Below, in pieces: positions 42,589-51,967 of a stretch of 64,000 nt of DNA; within the stretch, counting starts at the first letter, position 1; the number at the start of each line of letters is the position of its first letter. Origin of the DNA: KBS-96 sp963722585 (GTDB lineage: Bacteria; Acidobacteriota; Terriglobia; Bryobacterales; Bryobacteraceae); NCBI GenBank assembly GCA_963722585.1, contig CAVRNU010000038.1, forward strand, positions 48,853 to 112,852, in the 5' to 3' direction. Below the pieces are notes generated by a model, which saw only the letters and a program-made list of their open reading frames with translations, was not told the DNA's origin and searched no databases. Made by a program: the position numbers and the translations under genes.

Positions 42589-44046
42589 ATGCCAAAACTG
42601 ATGAGTGCTGCGGGCGCGGCTGCCGCTAGTGGCGGTCAAACGCCTGCAGAACCCGAACTTACGACCCTTCCGGCCTTCGCCGTCGGTGTCGATGCGTTTA
42701 TCTATGGTTATCCGCTCGTCGTAATGGGTGTGACGCAGCGTGTGACGACTCACGCGCACAACGCTACGGAGACCCTGGGCCGTGCGCCCGTTAATCAATT
42801 CGCGCACGCAACGACGCTGCCGAACGCTTCGTACACCGACGTTGTTCTCCCTAATGTAAACACGCTCTACTCGCTCGCCTGGCTCGATCTAAGCGGGGAA
42901 CCCGTGGTTCTGCATCTTCCCGACATGACGGGCCGCTTCTTCCTGATGGAGGTGGTCGATGCCTGGACGAATGTCGGTGGCGCGGACGACGCCTGCACCT
43001 CGGGTCCCGGCGGTCCGCCTGCCTTTTGCTCGCTTGGCACGCGCTACGGCACCCAAGCGGGAGACTATGCCTTCGCCGGCCCGAACTGGGATGGGACACC
43101 GCCAGACGGGATTACGCGGGTTATCCAGATCTCGACCAACACCGCGTGGATCATTGGCCGCATTTACACGACAGGAGCTCAGGACGATATCGATGTTGTG
43201 GTTAACACTCTTCAACCACAGGTGACTCTGACACCGCTGACCGCGTTCGGCAAACCTTATTCGTCTCCTATCGACTCGCCGGTCGATCCAACAGTCGATA
43301 CGGTGACAACACCTGTAAAGCAGGTGGCGAATATGGACGCTTGTGCTCTCTTCGGGACTCTAGCAGCAATGATGATGTCGAATCCGCCGGTCCCGGCTGA
43401 CGCTCCGACGATCGAGAGGCTCGCGAGTATCGGGCTTGTCCCAGGGAAGCCCTTCGACTGCAGTCAGCTCGATTCCGTGACGCGGGCGGCGCTCCAACTA
43501 GCGGTCCGAGTCGGCCAGCAAACAGTAATCAAAGCCTCCCAGAAGCTGTCGATGACCGATACTGGCTGGATCATGGCTCTCGACTTGGGCACCTACGGCA
43601 CCGAGTACCTGGAAAGAGCGGCCGTTGCCTACAGCGGCATAGGCGCGAACCTGTACAAGGACGCCGTTTATGCGGGGAATCTGCTCGAAGGCGGTCACAA
43701 CTACGTGCTGCATTTCGATTCAGGTCAACTGCCGCCCGCCAATCCCAAGGCCTTCTGGTCTGTGACAATGTATAATCGGCCTCTCGAGAACCTGGTGACA
43801 AACCCGATTGGCCGCTATGCCCTCGGCATTCCGCTCGTCCAAGACCACGTGCCGCAGCACAACCCGGACGGCTCGTTGGATCTCTACATCCAGAACGCTG
43901 CACCTCCGGATCCGAATTCGCTCATGTATCAAAACTGGCTCCCTGCACCCACGGGCAATTTCGTCATCGTCCTGCGGATGTACTGGCCCGACGCAACGGT
44001 GCTAAACGGCCAGTGGGTGCCGCCAAAAGTGCAGCAAGTGAATTAG
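42589..44046 (+). CDS. DUF1254/DUF1214-type protein
   Basis: 485 residues. Two linked parts match the DUF1254 and DUF1214 patterns: AFIYGYPLVVMGVTQRVTTH, NTLYSLAWLDLSGEPVVLHLPDM and RFFLMEVVDAWTNV near the start, and KAFWSVTMYNRPLENL with the QHNPDGSLDLYIQ segment at the end. No signal peptide is convincing at the chosen start, although the N-terminus is Ala-rich. A GGAG site precedes ATG 42589. The function of the family is unknown. It runs convergently into the next gene with a four-base overlap of the two 3' ends. Confidence 0.82.
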   Translation: MPKLMSAAGAAAASGGQTPAEPELTTLPAFAVGVDAFIYGYPLVVMGVTQRVTTHAHNATETLGRAPVNQFAHATTLPNASYTDVVLPNVNTLYSLAWLDLSGEPVVLHLPDMTGRFFLMEVVDAWTNVGGADDACTSGPGGPPAFCSLGTRYGTQAGDYAFAGPNWDGTPPDGITRVIQISTNTAWIIGRIYTTGAQDDIDVVVNTLQPQVTLTPLTAFGKPYSSPIDSPVDPTVDTVTTPVKQVANMDACALFGTLAAMMMSNPPVPADAPTIERLASIGLVPGKPFDCSQLDSVTRAALQLAVRVGQQTVIKASQKLSMTDTGWIMALDLGTYGTEYLERAAVAYSGIGANLYKDAVYAGNLLEGGHNYVLHFDSGQLPPANPKAFWSVTMYNRPLENLVTNPIGRYALGIPLVQDHVPQHNPDGSLDLYIQNAAPPDPNSLMYQNWLPAPTGNFVIVLRMYWPDATVLNGQWVPPKVQQVN

Positions 44047-44687
44047 CCTGGTGCGTGCGTCTTGACTTCGAGGTGCATGGTAAAGCCCTCGCTGCCCTCG
44101 AAGTCATATTGCTTGGCGCAAATTTCAGTCGCGTCTTCGAGTCGAATCAAATTGACAGTGAGGCGATATTGCCGGGCGTTACTCGAGCCTTGCGGAGCCG
44201 AGTTGAACGTGAAGACTGGAACATAGCCGCCTTTCGGGATGTCGATGCCGACCTGCTCATCGCCGTTGTCGCGTGATCGCTGATAATACTCGAGCAGTTT
44301 TTGGCGTAAACGGCGTGCGTCGTTTCGGACAATTGGATCGAGACCGGGCTCGAACGATTCGTCTCGCTCGAAGGCCGAGACTCCAATCGTGTATTCACAT
44401 AACTGACTGCCGCGGCCAGCAAGTGTCTCTTCGACGACAAATTTGAGAAACCGCCTCATCCTTTCCGCGTTAACGAAACCATCGCTTTGAAGGATTTTTG
44501 AAAGCTGCATTCTGACGGCATCGGAAGATGGACTCTTCGAGGGCTCTGGCTGGCTCCAGTCACCGGTCTGACGAATCGCCTGCACAGGCTTGTATTCGGC
44601 GGAACTCAGGCGGCGCGGCTGCCTGGTTCCTCGAATGGGCCTGGATAACTGGCGTTCTGTAATCGGGAACGCGACAACTGGATTCAT
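44043..44687 (-). CDS. Truncated winged-helix/TolB-like regulator of an acidobacterial family
   Basis: 214 residues; ATG 44687 has GGAGG five bases upstream (a TTG 44699 overlaps that site). The middle part matches a domain I know from large Acidobacteriota and Alphaproteobacteria regulators: MQLSKILQSDGFVNAERMRRFLKFVVEETLAGR, SQLCEYTIGVSAFERDESF, DPIVRNDARRLRQKLLEYYQ and IDIPKGGYVPVF. In those the domain is usually followed by a TolB-type or TPR sensor of several hundred residues; here only 50 residues follow. It may be a shortened regulator or remnant. Its 3' end overlaps the DUF1254 gene. Confidence 0.7.
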   Translation of the reverse strand: MNPVVAFPITERQLSRPIRGTRQPRRLSSAEYKPVQAIRQTGDWSQPEPSKSPSSDAVRMQLSKILQSDGFVNAERMRRFLKFVVEETLAGRGSQLCEYTIGVSAFERDESFEPGLDPIVRNDARRLRQKLLEYYQRSRDNGDEQVGIDIPKGGYVPVFTFNSAPQGSSNARQYRLTVNLIRLEDATEICAKQYDFEGSEGFTMHLEVKTHAPG

Positions 44688-44728
44688 TTGATCCTCCAAA
44701 GGGGTCTTGTGATTATGGCACGTTTTGC

Positions 44729-44762
44729 GGAACCGCAGTCCTCGAGAGAGGACCGCGGTTCC
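44729..44762. terminator. Strong 15-bp hairpin with GAGA tetraloop
   Basis: Bases 44729-44743 pair with 44748-44762 with a single A-C mismatch and a GAGA (GNRA) loop. It lies between the end of the sulfatase gene (- strand, ends 44776) and the start of the winged-helix gene (44687). No T-run follows in the - direction (CGCAAAACG), so it may block exonucleases or be a REP-like element rather than a classical intrinsic terminator. Confidence 0.5.
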
Positions 44763-44775
44763 CCGGCAAGCTGCG

Positions 44776-46719
44776 CTAAAATTCCGCGCCGTAGCCGAGC
44801 AGCGACTTGAGACCGCCGTTCTTCCAGATATTGGACCCCTGGAGTGCGATGAATGCCCGGAAAATCAGGTGCGCGAGCTTTGACGCTGCCTGCACCCCTC
44901 CCAAGGCTCCGGGGAGCGTTTCCTGCAGTTCATTCGGGATGAGGTCGTTAAGCAGAAGCTGTTTCATGCTCTGAATGCGCGGATCAGAAGGATTGCTAAA
45001 AGCAAGATTATCCAGTTCGAGTTGGCCTTCTGTTGTTGAATAGTCGTAGAATTCCAACTCGATTGAGGATGGAATGATTGTGGCCGTCAGAGGTGTCCAT
45101 TTCGCGTACACGCCCAGCTTGGTGTCGTCTGTGCGTAACCCGAAAATGTTTAACGGGGCTCCATTGAAAACGAAATTGAAGTAATCGGGCACGATTTCGT
45201 CAGTGGCGTATAGAACGTAAGAGCGCCCCGGCGCATCGTTAGATTTCAGCATCGGGATCATGTCATGACGCTTGGCGTAAATTTGGGCGAGATTATCCTT
45301 CGTCATCCAATTTCGGCTTCCGAGGTTGCCGATGCTGGCGATTAAAGGCGCGAAATCAACGTGCGAGGTGAGCCCCATGCGGATGTCATCTACGTCTTCC
45401 GTAAATCTGTGGCTCGGATCGACCACGACGAACGGAACGTGCCAAGCTTCCTCGTAAACGGTGCCAATTTTGCCCTGGAGGAAACCGTGCGCTCCGTTAT
45501 ATTCGCCATGGTCGGAGGCAAATACGATCACCGTGTTTTCCCTGACGTCTTTCGGCAGATCGTCCAGCGCATCGAGCACGTTCCCGATTTGCTGATCAAC
45601 GATCTGCATAATCTGCGTGTAACTATCGAAGCCGCGCTGCCAATAGCTGAATGGCATCTTGGCGACTCCAAGTGCCTGCTGTTGGAGCGGAGTGCTGGGA
45701 TACTGCTCAATCGTGGCAGTGTCCTGAGACGGATCGTCGGTTGCGCCGCCCCAAACCAGCTGACTGAATTCACGTACGAACGACTGGGTTGATGGCTTAT
45801 TGGAATTAATTGTTGATGCACTCTCCCAGTTCGGGGGTAAGGTCGGGTATCCGTAGGACATTGGAGACTTCAACTCATCTACGTCATATTGCACAAGTGG
45901 GGGAGCTGGGGGCGTGGCCGCGTATGAATACTGGAGTTGTTGCGGAAGTGAATTCGGGTTGGCCTTGGGGTCTTTGTACACGTCCGCAACGCCCTGGAAC
46001 TCTGTCCCTGCGGGAAAGAATTCCCGGTCATGGGGGTTAACCAGACTGACGGTGAGGCACCAGGGCTGATTGGCGGGCCTCTTGTTCTTTAACCAATCAA
46101 TTGCCTGGTTCGCCGTGTAGGCATCGTTGTGAAAGCCGTTCGTTTCATCCCCATATGTCCCCTGGAGATTGTCGCCAGTGGGATCGAAATAGGTAGGGTA
46201 ATAATCGAAGCCGTAGTTAGCCAGTGTATTGGTCGGTTGCCCGGGCACAGAAACGTGCCACTTCCCAGTGTAGGGCGTTTGATAACCGGCAGCTTGAAGC
46301 AGCTTGCCATAGGTGGGATAATTCGTGTTCAGCACGGGTTGGTGGGCTGGTGGCGGGCTCGTCGGTGTCGACAGAATTGTCGTTATCACCCACTGCTGTT
46401 GGGAATAGAGGCCGGTGATCAGGACGCCGCGCGATGGTGTGCAGGCATTGGCAGCGGTGTTATGGTTGCCGAATTTTACGCCGGGGCGCCATATTCTCTT
46501 GTGGACGTTTTTCATGAATCTGGCAAGAAATTCGCCCGGTTCTTTTATGTGGCCGGGGAACACGGTTGGGTAGCGAAGCTCGTCCACAAGTATGAATAAA
46601 ATGTTGGGCTGAGGTCCGGGGACTGGGTTGTCGCTTTGCGCGGTCGCCTTTCGAAGTCCGGTCAACATTCCGCCGCCTGTGACGGCGGCGGTCGATTTAA
46701 GAAAGTCTCTGCGGTTCAT
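44776..46719 (-). CDS. Tat-exported sulfatase (formylglycine type)
   Basis: 647 residues. MNRRDFLKSTAAVTGGG is a twin-arginine signal. The sulfatase domain opens NILFILVDELRYPT (metal Asp) and has NACTPSRGVLITG, where Cys 93 in the CXPXR motif would be converted to formylglycine by a dedicated enzyme. TGKWHVSVPG, VIVFASDHGEYNGAHGF and the later GLTSHVDFAPLIASI belong to the same fold. The C-terminal 80 residues are specific. Substrate could be a sulfated polysaccharide. Strong AGGAGAG site three bases before ATG. Divergent from the kinase gene. Confidence 0.85.
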   Translation of the reverse strand: MNRRDFLKSTAAVTGGGMLTGLRKATAQSDNPVPGPQPNILFILVDELRYPTVFPGHIKEPGEFLARFMKNVHKRIWRPGVKFGNHNTAANACTPSRGVLITGLYSQQQWVITTILSTPTSPPPAHQPVLNTNYPTYGKLLQAAGYQTPYTGKWHVSVPGQPTNTLANYGFDYYPTYFDPTGDNLQGTYGDETNGFHNDAYTANQAIDWLKNKRPANQPWCLTVSLVNPHDREFFPAGTEFQGVADVYKDPKANPNSLPQQLQYSYAATPPAPPLVQYDVDELKSPMSYGYPTLPPNWESASTINSNKPSTQSFVREFSQLVWGGATDDPSQDTATIEQYPSTPLQQQALGVAKMPFSYWQRGFDSYTQIMQIVDQQIGNVLDALDDLPKDVRENTVIVFASDHGEYNGAHGFLQGKIGTVYEEAWHVPFVVVDPSHRFTEDVDDIRMGLTSHVDFAPLIASIGNLGSRNWMTKDNLAQIYAKRHDMIPMLKSNDAPGRSYVLYATDEIVPDYFNFVFNGAPLNIFGLRTDDTKLGVYAKWTPLTATIIPSSIELEFYDYSTTEGQLELDNLAFSNPSDPRIQSMKQLLLNDLIPNELQETLPGALGGVQAASKLAHLIFRAFIALQGSNIWKNGGLKSLLGYGAEF

Positions 46720-46865
46720 ATTCTCTCCTTCTGCGCTCTCGAAGGCCTCCTAACTGGGTGAAGCAACAAAATCCCGTGAAACCTGCCACGGCTTGGAAAA
46801 AAAACTGCCGTCAGCGCGAGCGGAGCGGTTTTTGGTAAAGTGTTGAGCGGTTTTCTCCCCCGAAC

Positions 46866-49748
46866 ATGAATTCCGAGCGCTGGAAAGTGATCGAACAGGT
46901 CTACTACAGCGTGCTGGCATCTCCGCCTGGGCGTCGCACGGCTGTGCTGGATGAAGCTTGTTCGGACGATCAGGAGATGCGGCGCGAAGTGGAATCTTTG
47001 CTTGACGCGAGGGAGCAGGCCGGAAACTTTCTCTCCGCCTCGGATCTGAAGGGTTGCCTCGCGGAGCTGGCTTCCGAGCCGGACCTGGCGGGGCACACGC
47101 TCGGTCATTACAACATCCTTTCTGTGATCGGCGCCGGTGCGATGGGCGAAGTTTACTTGGCCCGCGACACCAGACTTGACCGTCAGGTGGCGCTGAAGAT
47201 CCTGCCCGCACGGTTCACGGTGGACGGTCAGCGGGTGACGCGGTTCCGCCGCGAAGCCAAAGCGGCTTCCGCGCTCAGTCATCCGAACATCATCACGATT
47301 TACGATATTGGGGAAATTGGCGAGACGTGGTTTATAGCCATGGAGTTCATCGAGGGGGTCACACTGCGCAAGCAACTCGCCGCCGGGAAGATGAAACCAC
47401 ACGAGGCACTCGGGATTGCAAGCCAGTGCACAGTGGCGCTCGAGGCTGCACATCAGGCGAGGATCGTGCATCGCGACATCAAGCCGGAAAACATCATGGT
47501 GCGGTCCGATGGCGTAGTGAAAGTGGTTGACTTTGGGTTGGCGCGGATTGGCGAGACCCAAGAGGAATCCGCGGTGGAAGCGACGCAAGCCGGCACTCTG
47601 ATCGGCACGCCACGATACATGTCGCCAGAGCAAGCGCGGGGCGAAAAACTGGATGCACGGACGGATATTTTCAGTTTGGGAGCGGTGCTATACGAAATGG
47701 CTACGGGCAAACCCGCGTTTCCCGGCGCAACCACCGCCGAAGTGTTCGCAGCGCTGCTTGGGCCCGGACCGCTTCCGCCGTCGCAATGCGCCGACGGCAT
47801 CCCGGAGGATTTGGACGCGATCGTTTCGAAGGCGCTCGCAAGAGACCGCGAAGCCCGATATCAGACGATGCACGAATTCGCGGCTGACCTGGAGAATTTC
47901 GAACAACGGCCAGAGCCGGACGCAGCGAGGGTACAGGCGAAGCGCGCAAGGGAGCGGGCACGCGTATTCTCGCGCCGGCGCCCAATCCTTCGAGGCGCAC
48001 TGATAACTGCGATCGCGTTGACTGTGGGGCTTGCGCTGGCTTGGTATATGCGGATTGCCAGGCCGGGCGGCTCCCGCGACGCGCTAGCTCTGGATGTAGT
48101 ACCGCTGACCAGTTTTGCAGGATTTAAGGATTTTGGGTCGTTCTCGCCTGACGGCAACCGGATCGCATTCTCATGGAATGGGGGCAGGGGCGGAAGCGGC
48201 GGCACACCGGACCGGAATATCTATATAAAGAAGATCGGACCCGATGATCCTATCCGCTTGACCTTCGCGCCCCAAGACGAGAGGCTACCCGCGTGGTCGC
48301 CAGACGGACGATACATCGCGTTCTGCCGCGCGCTGGTCGCAGAACCCACGCCCAGGCGGTACGCGATTTATGTGATCGCCGCAGCAGGCGGCAAGGAACG
48401 GAAGATCGCGGAAGGCGGATTGGGAGTGTCCTGGTCGCCGGACGGCAAGATGCTGGCGGTTGCCGGGCTGGCAGGCGAGAAAGAGGGCGTATCTTTAATT
48501 TCGTATGAAGATGGCAAACAGCGTCAACTTACCAGCCCTCATCCATATTTCGACAGTCTTCCTGTCTTCTCTCCCGATGGGCGATGGATCGCGTTCACCC
48601 GGGACTTCGGTTTCTCCGCGCGAGAGATTTTCGTTATTCCTGCGCGCGGAGGAGCCGCAAGGCAGCTCACCTTCGATCGCGAACCGACATACGGCGCGGC
48701 ATGGACGGCAGATAGCCGCGAAATCGTGTTCGCGTCGAATCGGGGGATTGGGGGCGAGAGCCTCTGGCGCATTCGAGCGAATGGCGGTGCTCCCCGCCGG
48801 CTTTCGGCTACACTGCAGGGCGGCTTTTATCCTTCCATTTCGCGACAGGGCAACCGCCTGCTTTACACCGAGTCATCTAAGGATACGAACATCTATGCTT
48901 ACGCAGGGCCGGGCTTTGGCAGTCAATCGGCACCCGGCCGCTTCGGTGAAGCGAAGGGTCTGATTCTGTCCTCGCGCAGAGACGACAGCCCGAGCATTTC
49001 GCCGGACGGTGAACGGATTGCTTTTGTTTCGAAGCGCACGGGTAACGAAGAGATCTGGGTCTGCGACCGGAACGGCGAGCGGCTCGTACAGTTGACTTCG
49101 TTCAAAGGTCCAGGGACGGGAACACCTCGATGGTCGCCAGACGGGCCCTGGATCGCTTTCGACTCGCTCGCGGCGGGCAATCCCGATATCTATGTCAGCG
49201 ACGCGGACGGCGGCACTCCCCGCCGCTTGACCACTGGGCCTTTCAGTAACTTCATGCCCTCCTGGTCTCCTGACGGGAAGTGGATCTACTTTAAATCCGA
49301 CCGCTCCGGGAGCGATCAGATCTGGAAGATCCAGACTGCGGGTGGAGCTGCGATTCAGGTCACGCGCGGCGGAGCGTGTGAAGGATTCGCTTCGCCTGAT
49401 GGCAAGCTCGTATATTTCACGAAACGTGCGTGGGGAGCGATCTGGACGGTACCGGTTGGCGGCGGCGCAGAACAGCCGCTATCGGGGCTCGAAAGCTTTA
49501 ACAGAATTTTCCGCTCATGGGGTGTTGTCGATCGCGGAATTTATTTCATGTCAAGGCAAGACACACTGCGCCAAACAATCCGCTTCTTCAGTTTTGCTAC
49601 ACGCCAAGTAACGCCACTGCTGACATTGGACAAAGAGCCAATTTGGGACTATCCCGACGTGGCTCTTTCACGAGACGGCCATCGATTGCTTTCCGCGCGC
49701 CTGGACCAGGAGGTCAACGATTTGATGCTGATCGAGAATTTCCATTGA
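46866..49748 (+). CDS. Transmembrane Ser/Thr protein kinase with C-terminal PD40/TolB propeller
   Basis: 960 residues. An N-terminal helical part (1-80) is typical of Acidobacteriota kinases. Kinase domain: IGAGAMGEVYLARD (about 88), VALKIL (about 108), IVHRDIKPENIM (catalytic Asp about 202), DFGLARIG, GTPRYMSPEQARG. A single membrane helix at about 378-396 follows a basic stretch. The remainder is a chain of PD40 (TolB-like WD40) repeats, seen as FSPDGNRIAF, WSPDGRYIAF, FSPDGRWIAF, WSPDGPWIAF and WSPDGKWIYF. It is probably a sensor of periplasmic signals with a cytosolic kinase. It is followed by a matching ECF sigma factor gene. Confidence 0.9.
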   Translation: MNSERWKVIEQVYYSVLASPPGRRTAVLDEACSDDQEMRREVESLLDAREQAGNFLSASDLKGCLAELASEPDLAGHTLGHYNILSVIGAGAMGEVYLARDTRLDRQVALKILPARFTVDGQRVTRFRREAKAASALSHPNIITIYDIGEIGETWFIAMEFIEGVTLRKQLAAGKMKPHEALGIASQCTVALEAAHQARIVHRDIKPENIMVRSDGVVKVVDFGLARIGETQEESAVEATQAGTLIGTPRYMSPEQARGEKLDARTDIFSLGAVLYEMATGKPAFPGATTAEVFAALLGPGPLPPSQCADGIPEDLDAIVSKALARDREARYQTMHEFAADLENFEQRPEPDAARVQAKRARERARVFSRRRPILRGALITAIALTVGLALAWYMRIARPGGSRDALALDVVPLTSFAGFKDFGSFSPDGNRIAFSWNGGRGGSGGTPDRNIYIKKIGPDDPIRLTFAPQDERLPAWSPDGRYIAFCRALVAEPTPRRYAIYVIAAAGGKERKIAEGGLGVSWSPDGKMLAVAGLAGEKEGVSLISYEDGKQRQLTSPHPYFDSLPVFSPDGRWIAFTRDFGFSAREIFVIPARGGAARQLTFDREPTYGAAWTADSREIVFASNRGIGGESLWRIRANGGAPRRLSATLQGGFYPSISRQGNRLLYTESSKDTNIYAYAGPGFGSQSAPGRFGEAKGLILSSRRDDSPSISPDGERIAFVSKRTGNEEIWVCDRNGERLVQLTSFKGPGTGTPRWSPDGPWIAFDSLAAGNPDIYVSDADGGTPRRLTTGPFSNFMPSWSPDGKWIYFKSDRSGSDQIWKIQTAGGAAIQVTRGGACEGFASPDGKLVYFTKRAWGAIWTVPVGGGAEQPLSGLESFNRIFRSWGVVDRGIYFMSRQDTLRQTIRFFSFATRQVTPLLTLDKEPIWDYPDVALSRDGHRLLSARLDQEVNDLMLIENFH

Positions 49749-49847
49749 GCGTACGAAGCGGACCGCTTTTCGGTCGAGACGCAGCGGGACTTTCGGGTCA
49801 AGCAGGTTCGATATCCGTAAGGTCCTGAGGAGCGGCCCGAGAAATCC

Positions 49848-50414
49848 ATGCATCCTCCGGCGAGCGAAATTACTCTTTTGTTGAATGCCTGGTGCAAGGG
49901 CGATCAAGACGCGTTGGCGCGTTTGGCGCCAGTTGTAGAGTCGGAACTGCGCCGGCTTGCCCGCGTCTACCTGAGTAAAGAAGGGGCAGGCCACACGCTC
50001 CAGCCTACGGCTCTGGTCAATGAAGCTTACTTACGCCTGATTGAATGGAATACGGTCGAGTGGCAAAATCGAGCTCATTTTTATGCAGTGGCATCGAAAA
50101 TTATGCGGCGCGTATTGGTCAACCAGGCAGTCGCCCGCGGCAGGCAAAAGCGAAGCGGCGGAGCTGTTCTTGTTTCTCTCTCTGAAGCCGAGGCGGCAGC
50201 GGACCGCAGCGCCGACGTCATCGCTCTCGATGAGGCGCTGATGGCGCTGGCCAAGTTCGACGATCGGAAGAGCAGGCTTGTGGAGCTGCGTTTCTTCGGT
50301 GGGCTTAACGCCGAAGAAACCGCGGAAGTTCTGGGGATTTCCTTGCGAACGGTGCACAGGGAATGGGATCTGGCGCGAGCATGGTTATTCCGCGAGCTTC
50401 GCGGGCAAGGATGA
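49848..50414 (+). CDS. ECF RNA polymerase sigma factor, acidobacterial/planctomycete type
   Basis: 188 residues with region 2 (LRRLARVYLSKEGAGHTLQPTALVNEAYLRL and FYAVASKIMRRVLVN) and region 4 (LVELRFFGGLNAEETAEVLGISLRTVHREWDLARAWL). This matches the family named TIGR02999, which is usually encoded next to Ser/Thr kinases. It is 99 bases after the kinase on the same strand, so the kinase may control it directly. Its DNA targets cannot be told; no anti-sigma factor gene is present. Confidence 0.85.
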   Translation: MHPPASEITLLLNAWCKGDQDALARLAPVVESELRRLARVYLSKEGAGHTLQPTALVNEAYLRLIEWNTVEWQNRAHFYAVASKIMRRVLVNQAVARGRQKRSGGAVLVSLSEAEAAADRSADVIALDEALMALAKFDDRKSRLVELRFFGGLNAEETAEVLGISLRTVHREWDLARAWLFRELRGQG

Positions 50415-50433
50415 CCGGCTGTTCCGCGCGAAG

Positions 50434-51891
50434 CTATTCGACCTCAAAGGTCACATAGGTTAGTCTGGCATTGCGTTCCACTTGCATCGCAACGGGATCA
50501 CCCGGTTGCAGCTGGTCGAACGCTGCCCGCAGCGCTTCTACGCTGGTTATTTGTGCGCGATTCATTGAATGAACCACGTCGCCTTCGAGCAGGCCTGAAT
50601 CGACAGCTAATCGATTGGCGACGATCGAACTGACCAGCACACCTGTCGGAATGCGGAGTTCTCCCAATAACTCCATGACGGCCGGCGTGATGGTGACCCC
50701 AACAATGCCGAGTCGTGGGATTAGATCTTTCTTTGGGTCGCCAAGTTCGGAAAGTCTCTGAATGTCGTTCCGTGGTTCGAAAACCGGGACCTCTATGTCG
50801 AGCCTCTGGCTGCCGCGCAGGATCTGAAGTTTTGCGGAGCCGCTTGTATTCTGCAAGTAGAGACTCAAGGCAAAGAGCGGTACGTTGTCTACCTTCATAC
50901 CATTGATGCCAACGATAACATCTTGAATCCTCAGCCCAGCATGCTCGGCAGGACCGCCGGGAAAAACGTCCGAGATAATTACGCCGGCGTCATTCGAAAG
51001 CCCCAGACCCTGCGCCATATCTCGTGTCAGCGACTGAAGATCGGCGCCGATCGTGCGGCGGCGAACGCGTCCGTACTGCCGAATCTGTTCGTAGGCGTAC
51101 CGGACGATGCCGCTGGGAATAGCGAAGCCGACGCCTTCGCTTCCGCCTGAGTTCGAGTAAATGAAGGTATCGATGCCGACAACGTTGCCATCCACATCGA
51201 CGAGCGGGCCTCCGCTGTTACCTGGGTTGATCGCGGCATCCGTCTGAACGTAAACCATGGGATCGTCTGGACCCACTTGCCGCAAAACGGAGCTAACCAG
51301 GCCAAGCGTGACGGAATTTTCAAGGCCTTCAGGACTCCCAAAAGCCAGGACGATCTGTCCTTTCTGAACGCGCTCGTAGCGGCCGATGGGAAGTGTTGGC
51401 AATCCGGTGGCTTCTACTTTCAGAATCGCGATGTCGATTGCTTTGCTGAATCCTACAATCCGAGCAGTGAGAACACGGCCGCGCGATTTCAGCAAAGCCG
51501 CAGGCTGCGATTCCTGAGCCGAGGCCGGAGTTAAAACCACGCGGACGCGGTCAGAACCTTTCACCACATGATAGTTGGTCACAATGTAGCCGTCAGGATC
51601 AACGATGACGCCGGAGCCCAGGCTGCGTTCCCTGCCGATTGCGCTCGATCCCCGCTTATCGTCTTCGTCTGGCGAGCCGTAACCAGCAACCAAAACCTCA
51701 ACCACAGCTGGAGAGACGCGCTTCACAAGGGTTTCAAAGGAACTACTCATCTGGTGGATGGCATCGAAACCTTTTTGCGCCGCGGTCTGGCATCGCAGAT
51801 CTGCCGGAACAAAACAAAGAGCCAGCAGCAGAGCAACTGCGGTGCAAGCGAATCGCTTAGGTAAGAGGTGTTTTAAGGAGCGGGCCTTCAT
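50434..51891 (-). CDS. HtrA/DegP-like serine protease with two PDZ domains
   Basis: 485 residues from ATG 51891 (the open frame reaches 51957). A signal sequence (ACTAVALLLALCFVPADLRCQ) leads to the trypsin-like domain with the triad in NYHVV (His about 108), KAIDIAILK (Asp) and NPGNSGGPLV (Ser). Two PDZ domains follow (about 285-385 and 395-485), ending EVPVFE and MQVERNARLTYVTFEVE. A long Gly/Asp-rich segment before the first strand (YGSPDEDDKRGSSAIGR) is unusual. It would act in periplasmic protein quality control. Its 3' end converges on the ECF sigma gene; the LytS gene diverges. Confidence 0.87.
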   Translation of the reverse strand: MKARSLKHLLPKRFACTAVALLLALCFVPADLRCQTAAQKGFDAIHQMSSSFETLVKRVSPAVVEVLVAGYGSPDEDDKRGSSAIGRERSLGSGVIVDPDGYIVTNYHVVKGSDRVRVVLTPASAQESQPAALLKSRGRVLTARIVGFSKAIDIAILKVEATGLPTLPIGRYERVQKGQIVLAFGSPEGLENSVTLGLVSSVLRQVGPDDPMVYVQTDAAINPGNSGGPLVDVDGNVVGIDTFIYSNSGGSEGVGFAIPSGIVRYAYEQIRQYGRVRRRTIGADLQSLTRDMAQGLGLSNDAGVIISDVFPGGPAEHAGLRIQDVIVGINGMKVDNVPLFALSLYLQNTSGSAKLQILRGSQRLDIEVPVFEPRNDIQRLSELGDPKKDLIPRLGIVGVTITPAVMELLGELRIPTGVLVSSIVANRLAVDSGLLEGDVVHSMNRAQITSVEALRAAFDQLQPGDPVAMQVERNARLTYVTFEVE

Positions 51892-51967
51892 TTCGGTATT
51901 CGCCTTTCGGAGGAAGAGTATACATGCTAAACAACCATTTGTTTGGCGCGGTAGCATAGTCTCTATC

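Noticed and set aside
46716..47633. 305-codon - strand open frame over the kinase start
   Set aside because: The + strand carries clear kinase motifs, and the - strand product has none.
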